Origin: Caballeronia temeraria | Lineage (GTDB): Bacteria; Pseudomonadota; Gammaproteobacteria; Burkholderiales; Burkholderiaceae | Assembly (NCBI RefSeq): GCF_001544795.2 | Contig: NZ_FCOI02000010.1 | Coordinates: forward strand, 167,150 to 231,149 | Reading direction: 5' to 3' | DNA length: 64,000 nt | Shown here: piece by piece, positions 51,027-59,939 of the stretch | Layout: each line of letters opens with the position of its first letter | Numbering within the stretch: position 1 is the stretch's first letter | The notes under the pieces: generated by a model | What the model was told of the DNA's origin: nothing | Database searches by the model: none | What the model saw: the letters and a program-made list of their open reading frames with translations, nothing else | Made by a program: the position numbers and the translations under genes

Positions 51027-51938
51027 TTAAGCGCGTTTGCGGCGCGTCGTCTTGCGTGCGGGGCGCGCGGTTTCTTCTGCGGTTTCGTCGCTCGAATCGC
51101 CGTCGGATTGCGTGGCCTTGGCACCGCGTTTTACCGTGCCGCCGCCCTTCTTCAGACTGCGCTTGAGCAGTTCGGACAGGTCGAGAATATCCGCCGATGC
51201 CTTTTCCTCGCCGCTCTCGTCGACCTTCATCACTTCCGCGACCTTGCCTTCCTTCACCTTCTTGTCGACGAGCGCCATGATGTCGTCCTTGAAGGTGTCG
51301 TGATACTTCGCCGGGTCCCACGTGTCGCTCATATCGTCGATGAGCCGTTTGGCCATGTCGAGTTCCTTCGGCGTGACGCCCGCCTTCTTCGTATTCTCGT
51401 CCGGGAATTTGAACTCGCTGAAGTCGCGCACTTCGTCGCCCCAGCGCAGCGTATTGAGCGCGAGCGCCGGCCCGACCGGAATCAGCGCCGCCAGATGCTG
51501 CTTGTTGTGCAGCACGACGCTCGCGATGCCCACCTTGCCGGTGTCCTTCAGCGCGTCACGAAGAAGCGCGTAGACCTTTTCGCCCTTGCGATCGGGCGCG
51601 AGATAGTACGGCGTATCGAGCGAAAGGAACGAGATGTCGGGCGCGTCGACGAAGGCGAGAATGTCCACCGTCTGCGTCGATTCGGGGTTGGCCGCGCGGA
51701 TTTCGGCGTCGGTCATCACGACGTATTTGCCCTTTTCATACTCGAAGCCGCGCACGATGTTGTCGCGCGTGACTTCCTTGCCCGTGTTCTTGTTGATCTG
51801 CTTGTAGCCGATCGGGTCCATCGAACGCTTGTCGAGCAGATTGAAGCCGACCTTCTCCGACTGCGTCGCCGGATAGAGTTGCACGGGCACGTGGACCAGC
51901 CCGAAGCTGATCGCGCCTTTCCAGATCATATGCGGCAT
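51027..51938 (-). CDS. ku: Ku protein for non-homologous end joining
   Basis: A 303-residue bacterial Ku homodimer subunit. MPHMIWKGAISFGLVHVPVQLYPATQSEKVGFNLLDK is the conserved N-terminus, followed by the beta-barrel ring (YVVMTDAEIRAA, SFLSLDTPYYLAPD, LRWGDEVRD) and a Lys/Arg-rich C-terminal tail (TVKRGAKA...TTRRKRA) that may help DNA binding and LigD recruitment. I begin at ATG 51938; the longer open frame to 52070 is Arg-rich and not conserved. First gene of the ku-ligD operon. Confidence 0.95.
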   Translation of the reverse strand: MPHMIWKGAISFGLVHVPVQLYPATQSEKVGFNLLDKRSMDPIGYKQINKNTGKEVTRDNIVRGFEYEKGKYVVMTDAEIRAANPESTQTVDILAFVDAPDISFLSLDTPYYLAPDRKGEKVYALLRDALKDTGKVGIASVVLHNKQHLAALIPVGPALALNTLRWGDEVRDFSEFKFPDENTKKAGVTPKELDMAKRLIDDMSDTWDPAKYHDTFKDDIMALVDKKVKEGKVAEVMKVDESGEEKASADILDLSELLKRSLKKGGGTVKRGAKATQSDGDSSDETAEETARPARKTTRRKRA

Positions 51939-52160
51939 CGTGGCACCTTCGCTATCGGATTTCGCGCGCGGATTTTGGCGCGGCATCGACAGGAATCGCA
52001 CGAAGCGTGCCAAGCGGTGCGGGCGCGCCGCGTCGTGTGCCGGCCGTGCGCAGCGGCGCGCGTCGGACACCGCGATCTGTAAGCTTTACTGACGATGGGC
52101 GCCATCGACTCGAATTCGATGGGCGGCGACATCCAAGACCGTTAGTTGCGATACGAAGAT

Positions 52161-52188
52161 AAAAAAACGCGCCGAACGAATCGGCGCG
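52161..52188 (-). terminator. Rho-independent terminator of the 52.2-52.7 kb secreted-protein gene
   Basis: On the minus strand CGCGCCGA pairs with TCGGCGCG around a five-base loop (52168-52188), followed by seven T residues (52161-52167). It sits just after the stop codon at 52197. Confidence 0.93.
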
Positions 52189-52196
52189 TCAGACTG

Positions 52197-52748
52197 CTAT
52201 TTCCGGCTCGCCGTCACGGTCAACTGCGTGCCGTCGTCCAGCGTGACGGTTTTCTTCGATCCGGTGGACGTCGGCATCGAGAAACGCACGATCTGGCTGA
52301 AGCGGTTATCGACGGGACATTGCAGCGTCTTGCCGCCCACGGTCACTTTGCTCGTGCCCTTCGGCGCGTAGGCGCGAAAGCTGATCTGCACGTTTGCCGA
52401 ACCGTTGTCCGCGACGACCGGCGCGAAGCGGATCTGCACCTGCCGCACCGCCTGCCCGTCCGCGCTTTTCGGCACCGATGCCGCCTGCGGACAGCCGTCC
52501 GGCACCGGTTGCGCGCCGCTCGCCGCCGCGCCTTGCCAGGTGAAGTCGTCGGTCTGACCCGAGCGGATAGTGCGCGTTTCCTGTTCGTTGCCGAAATTCT
52601 TCGACGCCATTTTCACCGTGTACTTGATGGGGCCGTCATTGGGCGCTTCGGAGAGAACCTTGATGCCTGGCGTCGCGTGGGCGGTCGCTGTGAACAGCGC
52701 GAGCGCGGCGACGGAAACGATGCGACGAACGTTCAAACGACGATTCAT
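52197..52748 (-). CDS. Secreted conserved protein (DUF6013-like)
   Basis: A 183-residue exported protein. The signal peptide MNRRLNVRRIVSVAALALFTATAHA is cut before TPGIKVLSE. The mature part is beta-rich with one probable disulfide (DGCPQAAS and LQCPVDN cysteines), e.g. YTVKMASKNFGNEQETRTIRSGQTDDFTWQG. It resembles Burkholderia proteins I recall as DUF6013; function unknown. It lies between the ku promoter region and an alcohol dehydrogenase without obvious operon partners, and it has its own intrinsic terminator. Confidence 0.65.
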   Translation of the reverse strand: MNRRLNVRRIVSVAALALFTATAHATPGIKVLSEAPNDGPIKYTVKMASKNFGNEQETRTIRSGQTDDFTWQGAAASGAQPVPDGCPQAASVPKSADGQAVRQVQIRFAPVVADNGSANVQISFRAYAPKGTSKVTVGGKTLQCPVDNRFSQIVRFSMPTSTGSKKTVTLDDGTQLTVTASRK

Positions 52749-52904
52749 GCCGCCACCTCCGTATCGAGCGCTATGAAGGAAGGCCGGCGCCGCGAAGCGC
52801 CAGCGTGCCGTAAGGCCGATTCAGTCTAGCGCCCCGCATGACGGCTCATCCTAGTGGAAAACCCGAGTGAGCAGCAACGTCGATGACGTTCGTCAACGCC
52901 ACGA

Positions 52905-53921
52905 TCAGAAGCCGGTCAGCACCAGCTTGCCGACGGTGCGCCCTTCTTCCAGCAGGCGATGCGCCTCGCGCAGATTCGCGGCATCGATCTTGCCGAGATC
53001 GCGGCCGAGCGTCGTGCGGATCGTGCCTGCGTCGATCAGCCGCGCCACTTCGGACAGCAGCTTGTGCTGCTCGATCATGTCGGGCGTCCTGAACATCGCG
53101 CGCGTGAACATGAACTCCCAGTGAAACGCCGCGCTCTTCGATTTCAGCAATTCGACCGCAACGGGTTTCGCATTCTCGACGATCGTCGCAATGCCGCCTT
53201 GCGGCTTGATGACTTCGGCGGCGGCGGGAAAATGCGTGTCAGTGTCGTTGAAAATCAGCACGTAATCGACCTGGGCAAAGCCGATGTCCTTCATCTGCTT
53301 CGGAATGTCCTCGAAGTGATTGACGATGTGATCCGCGCCGAGATCTTCGGCCCATTTCGCCGATTCGGGCCGCGAGGCCGTCGCGATCACCTGAAGCTTC
53401 GCGACGCGCTTGGCGAGCTGAATGCCGATCGAGCCGACGCCGCCCGCCCCGCCGATGATCAGCACCGACTTCCCCGCATCCTTGCCTTCCGCCGACACGC
53501 CGAGCCGCTCGAAGAGCGCTTCCCATGCGGTGATCGTCGTGAGCGGCAGCGCGGCGGCGCAGGTGAAGTCGAGCGATTTCGGCTTCGCGCCGACGATGCG
53601 CTCGTCGACCAGATGAAACTCGCTGTTCGCGCCCTGACGCGTGATGTCGCCCGCGTAGTAGACCGGATCGCCGACCTTGAAGAGCGTCACGTCCGGCCCG
53701 ACGGCTTCCACGACGCCCGCCGCGTCCCAGCCGAGCACGCGCGGCGTCTCTTCCACCTTGTCCTTCGGCGCGCGCACTTTCGTGTCGACGGGATTGACCG
53801 CGATCGCCTCGATCTTCACGAGCAGATCGCGGCCGGTGGGCGCCGGCTTGTCGACTTCGATGTCGATAAGCGCTTCGGGATTGGAAATCGGGAGATAGCG
53901 GGTCAGGCCGATGGCTTTCAT
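52905..53921 (-). CDS. Zinc-type alcohol dehydrogenase family protein (quinone reductase-like)
   Basis: A 338-residue MDR-superfamily oxidoreductase. GroES-like N-terminus (VKIEAIAVNPVDTKVRAP, VLGWDAAGVVEAVG) and Rossmann fold with VLIIGGAGGVGSIGIQLAKRV (about 151-171). The zinc ligands of true alcohol dehydrogenases are missing, so it is more likely an NADPH:quinone reductase-like enzyme. GGAG lies six bases before ATG 53921. Divergent from a LysR gene across 98 bp, which may regulate it. Confidence 0.87.
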   Translation of the reverse strand: MKAIGLTRYLPISNPEALIDIEVDKPAPTGRDLLVKIEAIAVNPVDTKVRAPKDKVEETPRVLGWDAAGVVEAVGPDVTLFKVGDPVYYAGDITRQGANSEFHLVDERIVGAKPKSLDFTCAAALPLTTITAWEALFERLGVSAEGKDAGKSVLIIGGAGGVGSIGIQLAKRVAKLQVIATASRPESAKWAEDLGADHIVNHFEDIPKQMKDIGFAQVDYVLIFNDTDTHFPAAAEVIKPQGGIATIVENAKPVAVELLKSKSAAFHWEFMFTRAMFRTPDMIEQHKLLSEVARLIDAGTIRTTLGRDLGKIDAANLREAHRLLEEGRTVGKLVLTGF

Positions 53922-54019
53922 GTGTTGCTCCACAAAGAGGATTTGCCTCGATCTTAAAGCGTGTCCGTCATCTCGAAAACCGCCATAATCGCTGAAACAT
54001 TTTTCGGAAAATCCATCAA

Positions 54020-54976
54020 ATGGCGAGCGATTTTCTGACGGAGGGCACGACGCGCGAGCGCCTCGATCTGCTCGACGTCAGCCTCTTCATGCGCGCGGCG
54101 GCGCTGGCGAACCTCTCGTCGGCGGCGCGGGAGTTCGGTTTGTCGCCGGCGGTGGCGAGCGCGCGCATCGCCGGGCTGGAGCGCATGCTCGGCGCGCGGC
54201 TCTTGCACCGCACGACGCGGCGCGTCTCCGTCACGCAGGAAGGCGAAATCTTCGCGGCGCACGCGCGCGAACTGCTCGATGCCGCCGACGCCGCGCGCGC
54301 GTCGGTCGGGCGCGCGCGGGAGCATCCGCACGGACGGCTGCGCGTGACGATGCCCTCCTCGCTCGGCCGCCAGCACATCTCGCCGCTGATTCCCGCGTTC
54401 TTGCGCGAGTATCCCGGCGTGACCGTCGAGTTGCGCATGACCGATCAGATCGTCGATCTCGTCGATGAAGGCATCGATCTCGCGATTCGCATCGGCGCGC
54501 TGAAGGATTCGACGCTCATCGCGAAAAAGCTCGCGAGCAACCGGCGCGTGCTGTGCGCATCGCCCGCGTATCTCGCCGAACACGGCATGCCGCGCCATCC
54601 CGCCGATCTCGTCGATCACGAATGCGTGATCCTCGCCGATCAGCGCGACTGGAGTTTCGTCACGCCGACGGGCGTCATCGACGTGCGCGTGTCCGGGCGG
54701 CTCGTCACGGACAACGGCGAAGTGATCCGCGATGCGCTCGCGGCGGGCATCGGCATCGGGCTGAAATCGACGTGGAGCGTCGCGCCCCTGCTTTCGAGCG
54801 GCGAGCTTGTCACCGTGCTCGACGATTACCCGCTCGCGCAGACCGTCGCGATCTGGGCCGTGTATCCGAGCCGCGCGTTCGTGCCGCCGAAGACGCTCGC
54901 GTTCATCGAGTTCCTCGCGGCGCAGTTCGGCGAGCCGCCTTACTGGGATGTCGATCCGGCGCGCGTGCAGCGCTGA
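54020..54976 (+). CDS. LysR-family transcriptional regulator
   Basis: A 318-residue LysR-type protein: a short N-terminal extension, HTH about 15-75 (LDVSLFMRAAALANLSSAAREFGLSPAVASARIAGLERMLG, HRTTRRVSVTQEG), then an effector domain (LRVTMPSSLGRQHISPLIPAFLREYPGVTVEL; VDEGIDLAIRIGALKD). It is divergent from the alcohol dehydrogenase-like gene, its probable target, and runs into serB, starting 47 bp downstream. Near-palindromic ATTTTTCGGAAAAT in the intergenic region (53999-54012 approx.) may be its site. Confidence 0.9.
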   Translation: MASDFLTEGTTRERLDLLDVSLFMRAAALANLSSAAREFGLSPAVASARIAGLERMLGARLLHRTTRRVSVTQEGEIFAAHARELLDAADAARASVGRAREHPHGRLRVTMPSSLGRQHISPLIPAFLREYPGVTVELRMTDQIVDLVDEGIDLAIRIGALKDSTLIAKKLASNRRVLCASPAYLAEHGMPRHPADLVDHECVILADQRDWSFVTPTGVIDVRVSGRLVTDNGEVIRDALAAGIGIGLKSTWSVAPLLSSGELVTVLDDYPLAQTVAIWAVYPSRAFVPPKTLAFIEFLAAQFGEPPYWDVDPARVQR

Positions 54977-55023
54977 AGGTTCTTTACAATGGCGGTTTCC
55001 GCCTTTCTGCGCTTTCCGCTCCG

Positions 55024-55863
55024 ATGAATCTCGTCATTCAAAGCCTCGCCCCGATCTCCGATTCGCACTTGCGCCCGCTCGCCGCGCTCGCCCGTTCGAA
55101 GGCAACCCAGCGCGTCGACGACACGCTGCTGCGCCTCGTCGACGCCGATCCGCTGCAACGTCCCGACATCGACGTCTATTGCGGCACGCACGCGCTCGAT
55201 TACGCGTACGTCGAGCCGGCCGCGAAGCTCGCCGATTTCGGCCTCGTCGCGATGGACATGGATTCGACGCTCATCACGATCGAGTGCATCGACGAAATCG
55301 CGGATTTCTGCGGGCTGAAGGCCGAAGTCGCGGCGATCACGGAAGCGTCGATGCGCGGCGAGATCAAGGACTTCAACGAAAGCCTCACGCGGCGCGTCGC
55401 GCTGTTGAAAGGACTCGACGCGAGCGCGCTCGAACGCGTCTACGAAGAGCGCCTGCAACTTTCGCCGGGCGCGGAACGCATGCTCGACGGCGCGCGCGCC
55501 GCCGGCCTGAAGACGCTGCTCGTGTCGGGCGGATTCACGTTTTTCACCGAGCGTCTGAAGGCGCGGCTCGGCCTCGATTACACGCGCGCGAACACGCTCG
55601 AAATCGTCGATGGCAAGCTGACCGGCAAGGTCGTCGGGGAAATCGTGAACGCGGACGTGAAGGCGCGCACGCTCATCGAGACCTGCGCGCAGATCGGCAT
55701 CGATCCGACGCGCGCCATCGCGATGGGCGACGGCTCGAACGATCTCAAGATGATGGCGGAAGCGGGTTTGTCGGTGGCGTTTCGCGCGAAGCCGGTCGTG
55801 CGGCAGGCGGCGAGCGTCGCGTTCAACTTCGTCGGGCTGGACGGGTTGTTGCGGCTGTTCTGA
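55024..55863 (+). CDS. serB: Phosphoserine phosphatase
   Basis: A 279-residue HAD-family phosphatase, the last step of serine synthesis. AMDMDSTLITIECIDEIADFCG has the DxDST nucleophile motif (about residues 77-97), LLVSGGFTFFTERL supplies the Ser of motif II, and AIAMGDGSNDLKMMAEAG the Lys/Asp motif III. The N-terminal about 70 residues form an ACT-like extension shorter than in E. coli. It follows the LysR gene by 47 bp and converges with metC through a hairpin. Confidence 0.94.
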   Translation: MNLVIQSLAPISDSHLRPLAALARSKATQRVDDTLLRLVDADPLQRPDIDVYCGTHALDYAYVEPAAKLADFGLVAMDMDSTLITIECIDEIADFCGLKAEVAAITEASMRGEIKDFNESLTRRVALLKGLDASALERVYEERLQLSPGAERMLDGARAAGLKTLLVSGGFTFFTERLKARLGLDYTRANTLEIVDGKLTGKVVGEIVNADVKARTLIETCAQIGIDPTRAIAMGDGSNDLKMMAEAGLSVAFRAKPVVRQAASVAFNFVGLDGLLRLF

Positions 55864-55873
55864 ACGCTGTCGA

Positions 55874-55896
55874 AACGGCGCCTCTGCGGCGCCGTT
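55874..55896. terminator. Hairpin between convergent serB and metC
   Basis: AACGGCGCC (55874-55882) and GGCGCCGTT (55888-55896) form a nine-base stem with a five-base loop, followed by TCTTC. It lies between the two stop codons, so it could act for both directions, though the T-tract is weak. Confidence 0.6.
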
Positions 55897-55902
55897 CTTC
55901 AT

Positions 55903-57096
55903 TCAGGCAAACGCCTTGGCGAGCGCGGCTTCGAGATCCGCGCGCAAATCCGCTTCCGCTTCCAGGCCGATATAGAAGCGCACCAGCACGCCCTCATGCG
56001 GCCATTGCGATGCGGTGCGCATCGAGCGGATGTTGTACGGCATCGCGAGGCTGTGCGCGCCGCCCCAGCTCCAGCCGATCGAGAACAGATCAAGCGCTTC
56101 GACGAAGGCATCGACCTGAGCGGACGTATAACGGCCATCGAAGACGATCGAGAACAGGCCGCCCGCGCCGCCCGTGAAATCGCGCGCATAGAATTCGTGG
56201 CCAGGACAATCCGCGAGCGCCGGATGCAGCACCGCCGTCACTTCCGGGCGCGTCTTGAGCCACTGCGCGAGCGCGAACGCCGTGCGGTCGTGGGCTTCGT
56301 AACGCGCTTTCATCGACGGCAGGCTGCGCAGCACGAGCGACGCATCGTCCGCCGACACGCCGATACCCATGCGCATGCGCGCGCGCTTCAGCTTCTTGTG
56401 CAACTCCGCATCGCGCGTGATGGTCGCGCCCATCAGAATATCGCTGCCGCCCGATTGATACTTCGTCAACGCCTGCACGGAAATATCGACGCCATGCTCG
56501 AACGGCTTGAACGTGAGGCCCGCGGAGTACGTGTTGTCGATCGCCGTGACGATGCCCTTCGCGCGCGCGACGGCGACGATCGCCGGCACGTCCTGCACTT
56601 CCATCGTCACCGAACCGGGCGCTTCGAGCCAGATCAGCTTCGTGTTCGGACGGATCGAATCGGCGATGCCCGCGCCGGTCATCGGATCGTAATAGGTCGC
56701 TTCCAGCCCAAAATCCTCGACGAGCCAGTCGGCGTGATCGCGATTCGGGCCGTATGCGTTGTCGGGGATCAGAACGTGATCGCCCGCCTTCACGAGACCG
56801 AAGTAGACGTTGGAGATCGCCGCGAGCCCGGACGGCTGCAGGAGCGCGAACTCGCCGCCCTCGATCGCGGCGAGACGCTGCGCGAGCGCGATGGTCGTCG
56901 GCGTGCCGTGCAGGCCGTAGCGCCACTTCGAGTCGTCGCTCCAGACGAGCGAGCGCATCGACGCGAGATCGGGAAACACGACCGTCGAGGCGCGCGCGAC
57001 CGGCACCGAGAACGACTCGAAGCCGGGCGTGATGCGGTCCTCAGGCTGAACGATGCGGGTTTGCAGATCGCGGTCCTTGTTGCTGGAATCAGTCAT
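55903..57096 (-). CDS. metC: Cystathionine beta-lyase
   Basis: A 397-residue PLP enzyme that splits cystathionine to homocysteine, pyruvate and ammonia. WRYGLHGTPTTIALAQRLAAIEGG and IPDNAYGPNRDHADWLVEDFG are MetC-type blocks; VQALTKYQSGGSDILMG holds the PLP lysine (about 205) and SIGWSWGGAHSLAMPYNI the C-terminal substrate loop typical of proteobacterial cystathionine beta-lyase. ATG 57096 (MTDSSNKDRD) is preferred over upstream in-frame codons. Distinct from the second Cys/Met PLP gene at 28.3 kb. Confidence 0.92.
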   Translation of the reverse strand: MTDSSNKDRDLQTRIVQPEDRITPGFESFSVPVARASTVVFPDLASMRSLVWSDDSKWRYGLHGTPTTIALAQRLAAIEGGEFALLQPSGLAAISNVYFGLVKAGDHVLIPDNAYGPNRDHADWLVEDFGLEATYYDPMTGAGIADSIRPNTKLIWLEAPGSVTMEVQDVPAIVAVARAKGIVTAIDNTYSAGLTFKPFEHGVDISVQALTKYQSGGSDILMGATITRDAELHKKLKRARMRMGIGVSADDASLVLRSLPSMKARYEAHDRTAFALAQWLKTRPEVTAVLHPALADCPGHEFYARDFTGGAGGLFSIVFDGRYTSAQVDAFVEALDLFSIGWSWGGAHSLAMPYNIRSMRTASQWPHEGVLVRFYIGLEAEADLRADLEAALAKAFA

Positions 57097-57162
57097 GACT
57101 TTGCAATACGGAATGAAAAGAGACCGCCGCCGGAACGCCCGGCGGGGTGAAGACAAAGCGAA

Positions 57163-57798
57163 TCATTCGCCGATGATGACGTTGCTCGTGCCGCCGACGG
57201 CATTCTTCGGCGGCGCAGGCGGCGCGGGTTCCAGCGACGGTGCGGGCGGCGCCCTGGCCGCGCCTGTCGCCGGCAAGGTCTGGCCGGGCACGGCGGGACG
57301 CAGGTCGAAGGGTTGCGCGTTCGAATCGTCCGGGTCCATGCGCTCGCCCGACACGCTGCCGTCCGCCGCGAACTTGCCGACCCAGTTGCCCGTGATGTGC
57401 GTGCCGTCGTTCGATTCCTCGATCTCGAGCGTGTCGCCGTCGCGATCGCCCGCGACGAGAATCACGTTCGGGCTGCCCGCGAACTTGTATTCGCCGTGCA
57501 CGCCGGACGGCTCGTCGGTTTTCGCGCCGAGCTTCATTTCGATCTGCCTGTCGCCGAGCGTGCCGACGTAGCGCGGGAAACGTGCGAACTCTGGATTCGG
57601 CGTGAGCGGCTTCTGCGGCGGCAGCGCGAGTTCCTTGATGGCGGCCTGCGCGCCGTGCGCGTCGGCGCCCGCCGGTTCGCGCTGACCGGACGCGAGCACG
57701 CCGGACGCGCCCGTCGGCATCGGCGAATTGCAGCCGGCGAGCGCCGCGATCAGAGTCAAAGCCGCGGCGATGCGCGGCCCTTTCATGCTTCGAATCAT
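57163..57798 (-). CDS. Putative lipoprotein
   Basis: A 211-residue exported protein with a lipobox, LIAALAGC, at about residues 16-23 followed by N/S, so probably an outer-membrane lipoprotein. The middle (PRYVGTLGDRQIEMKLGAKTDEPSGVHGEYKFAGSPNVILVAGDRDGDTLEIEESNDGTHITGNWVG) looks like a small beta-sandwich; the tail is Pro/Ala-rich. I start at ATG 57798, with AAGGA at good spacing; ATG 57786 is possible. It follows bktB closely (11 bp). Function unknown. Confidence 0.7.
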   Translation of the reverse strand: MIRSMKGPRIAAALTLIAALAGCNSPMPTGASGVLASGQREPAGADAHGAQAAIKELALPPQKPLTPNPEFARFPRYVGTLGDRQIEMKLGAKTDEPSGVHGEYKFAGSPNVILVAGDRDGDTLEIEESNDGTHITGNWVGKFAADGSVSGERMDPDDSNAQPFDLRPAVPGQTLPATGAARAPPAPSLEPAPPAPPKNAVGGTSNVIIGE

Positions 57799-57809
57799 CC
57801 TTCCGTCCT

Positions 57810-58994
57810 TCAGATACGCTCGAAAATCGCCGCGATGCCCTGCCCGCCGCCGATGCACATCGTCACGAGCGCGTAACGCCCGCCGATGCGCTGCAGCTCG
57901 TACAGCGCCTTCACCGTGATGAGCGCGCCGGTCGCGCCGATCGGATGTCCGAGCGAAATGCCCGAGCCGTTCGGATTGACCTTCGCGGGATCGAGCTTCA
58001 GTTCCTGCGACACGGCGCACGCCTGCGCGGCGAACGCCTCGTTAGCTTCGATGACGTCGAGATCGTCGACCGTCAGGCCCGCGCGTTCCAGCGCCTTCTG
58101 CGTCGCCGGAACCGGGCCGATGCCCATGATCTTCGGATCGACGCCCGCGTGCGCATACGCGACGAGGCGCGCGAGCGGATGCGCGCCGCGCTTCTGCGCG
58201 ACGGACCGCTCCATCAGCACGACTGCCGCCGCCGCGTCGTTGATGCCCGACGCGTTGCCCGCCGTCACCGTGCCGTTTTCCTTCGCGAACACGGGCCTGA
58301 GCTTCGCGAAATCGTCCGCCGTCGCGTTCATGCGCACGTGCTCGTCGCGCTCGAACACGGTGTCGCCCTTCTTCGACGCGAGCGTGATCGGCAGAATCTG
58401 GTCCTTGAAATAGCCGGCTTCGATCGCCTTCGCCGCGCGCCGGTGCGATTCGAGCGCGAGCGCGTCCTGCATCTCGCGCGTGATGCCGAATTTCGCGGCG
58501 ACGTTTTCGGCCGTCACGCCCATGTGGATCTTGTCGAACGGATCGTTCAGCGCGCCGACCATCATGTCGACGATGCGCGTATCGCCCATGCGCTGTCCGA
58601 AGCGCGCGGCGGGCATGATGTACGCCGCGCGGCTCATGCTTTCCGCGCCGCCGCCGATGGCGACATCGGCATCGCCGAGCAGAATGGACTGCGACGCCGA
58701 GACGATCGCCTGCAGGCCCGAGCCGCACAGGCGGTTCACCGTGAGCGCGGGCGCGTGCTGCGTGACGCCGCCGTCGAGCGCCGCGACGCGCGCGAGATAC
58801 ATGTCGCGCGGCTCGGTATGCACGACGTTGCCGAACACGACATGGCCGACTTCATCGCCGCCGACGTTCGCGCGGGAGAGCGCCTCGCGCACGACGCGCG
58901 CGCCGAGATCGGTCGGACTGAAGTCCTTCAGCGAGCCGCCGAAATCGCCGATCGCCGTGCGCACGCCGCTTACCACCACCACTTCACGTTGCAT
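57810..58994 (-). CDS. bktB: Beta-ketothiolase BktB
   Basis: A 394-residue acetyl-CoA C-acyltransferase. The nucleophile Cys is in NRLCGSGLQAIVSA (about 88-101), the His in GHPIGATGALIT and the second Cys in TMCIGGGQGIAAIFERI. It is strikingly like Cupriavidus BktB along its length (EVVVVSGVRTAIG, NVVHTEPRDMYLARVA). BktB condenses acetyl-CoA with propionyl-CoA and so lets 3-hydroxyvalerate enter polyhydroxyalkanoate. The pha genes lie about 5 kb away. ATG 58994 has a normal start context. Confidence 0.95.
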   Translation of the reverse strand: MQREVVVVSGVRTAIGDFGGSLKDFSPTDLGARVVREALSRANVGGDEVGHVVFGNVVHTEPRDMYLARVAALDGGVTQHAPALTVNRLCGSGLQAIVSASQSILLGDADVAIGGGAESMSRAAYIMPAARFGQRMGDTRIVDMMVGALNDPFDKIHMGVTAENVAAKFGITREMQDALALESHRRAAKAIEAGYFKDQILPITLASKKGDTVFERDEHVRMNATADDFAKLRPVFAKENGTVTAGNASGINDAAAAVVLMERSVAQKRGAHPLARLVAYAHAGVDPKIMGIGPVPATQKALERAGLTVDDLDVIEANEAFAAQACAVSQELKLDPAKVNPNGSGISLGHPIGATGALITVKALYELQRIGGRYALVTMCIGGGQGIAAIFERI

Positions 58995-59011
58995 GTTGCC
59001 GTCTCCGTTGG

Positions 59012-59935
59012 TTATTCGGCGAGCGCGCGTTCCACGGTCGCCCGGGTCGGAATCGGCGCGACCGCGCCGAAGCCTTGCGTCGATAAAGCCGCTGCGGCGT
59101 TCGCATAGCGCGCCGCCGCGAAGGGATCGTCACCGGCGACGATGCGCGCGATGAACGCGCCGCCGAAACAGTCGCCCGCGCCGGTCGCATCGACCGCCTG
59201 CACGACGCGGCCCGGCACCACGCGCCGCTCATCGGGCGTCGCGATATAGGCGCCTTCCTTGCCGAGCTTGAGCGCAACGACTTTCGGGCCGAGATTCAGC
59301 AGCGCGTCGACGATCGCGTCCTTGTCTTCGTGGCCGGTGAGCAGCGTCACGTCGTCCCAGCTCGGCAGGCAGATATCCGTCGAACGGATGGCTTCGAGCA
59401 TCACCGCGCGGGCGCGCGCGAGCGGCCACAGCTTCAGGCGCAGGTTCGTATCGAAGCTGACCTTGACGCCGTGCGAGCGCGCGTGATCGATCGCGGCGAG
59501 CGCGGCGTCGCACGCGGACACGCCGATCGCGAGACTGATGCCCGACAGATGCACGACCTTCGCGGCGGCGATCGCATCGAGCGGCAGATGCGACGGCGCG
59601 TAGCGGCTCGCGGCCGAGCCCGCGCGCAGATAGTCGAAGCGATGCCCGTTCTCGCCGTGCGACACGAAATAGACGCCCGTGGGCGCGTCGTGATCGATGC
59701 GCACCGTCGATGTATCCACGTTTTCCGAGCGCCACAGATCGAGCAGCAACTGCCCGAACTGATCGTTGCCGACGGCGGACACGAAGCCCGTCGCCGCACC
59801 CTGGCGCGATGCCGCGATCAGAAAGTTGGAGACATCGCCGCCGAAGCCTTGCAGATAGTTCGGCTGATCGCGCGTCGACTGATTGAACTCGATCATGGCC
59901 TCGCCGAGCGCGAGGACGTGCGGCATCGCTGGCAT
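59012..59935 (-). CDS. PfkB-family sugar kinase (2-keto-3-deoxygluconate kinase-like)
   Basis: A 307-residue ribokinase-family kinase: LALGEAMIEFNQS at the N-terminus, GGDVSNFLIAASRQG (signature 1) and VDATGAGDCFGGAFIARI (signature 2, Asp base, about 246-263). The length and text suit KdgK-type kinases of 2-keto-3-deoxygluconate, but the substrate is not proven. It starts four bases after the rimO stop, with no gap to spare, and bktB follows 17 bp later. Start ATG 59935 or 59926. The mix of rimO, kinase and bktB in one direction looks like an incidental operon. Confidence 0.8.
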   Translation of the reverse strand: MPAMPHVLALGEAMIEFNQSTRDQPNYLQGFGGDVSNFLIAASRQGAATGFVSAVGNDQFGQLLLDLWRSENVDTSTVRIDHDAPTGVYFVSHGENGHRFDYLRAGSAASRYAPSHLPLDAIAAAKVVHLSGISLAIGVSACDAALAAIDHARSHGVKVSFDTNLRLKLWPLARARAVMLEAIRSTDICLPSWDDVTLLTGHEDKDAIVDALLNLGPKVVALKLGKEGAYIATPDERRVVPGRVVQAVDATGAGDCFGGAFIARIVAGDDPFAAARYANAAAALSTQGFGAVAPIPTRATVERALAE

Positions 59936-59939
59936 GGAT

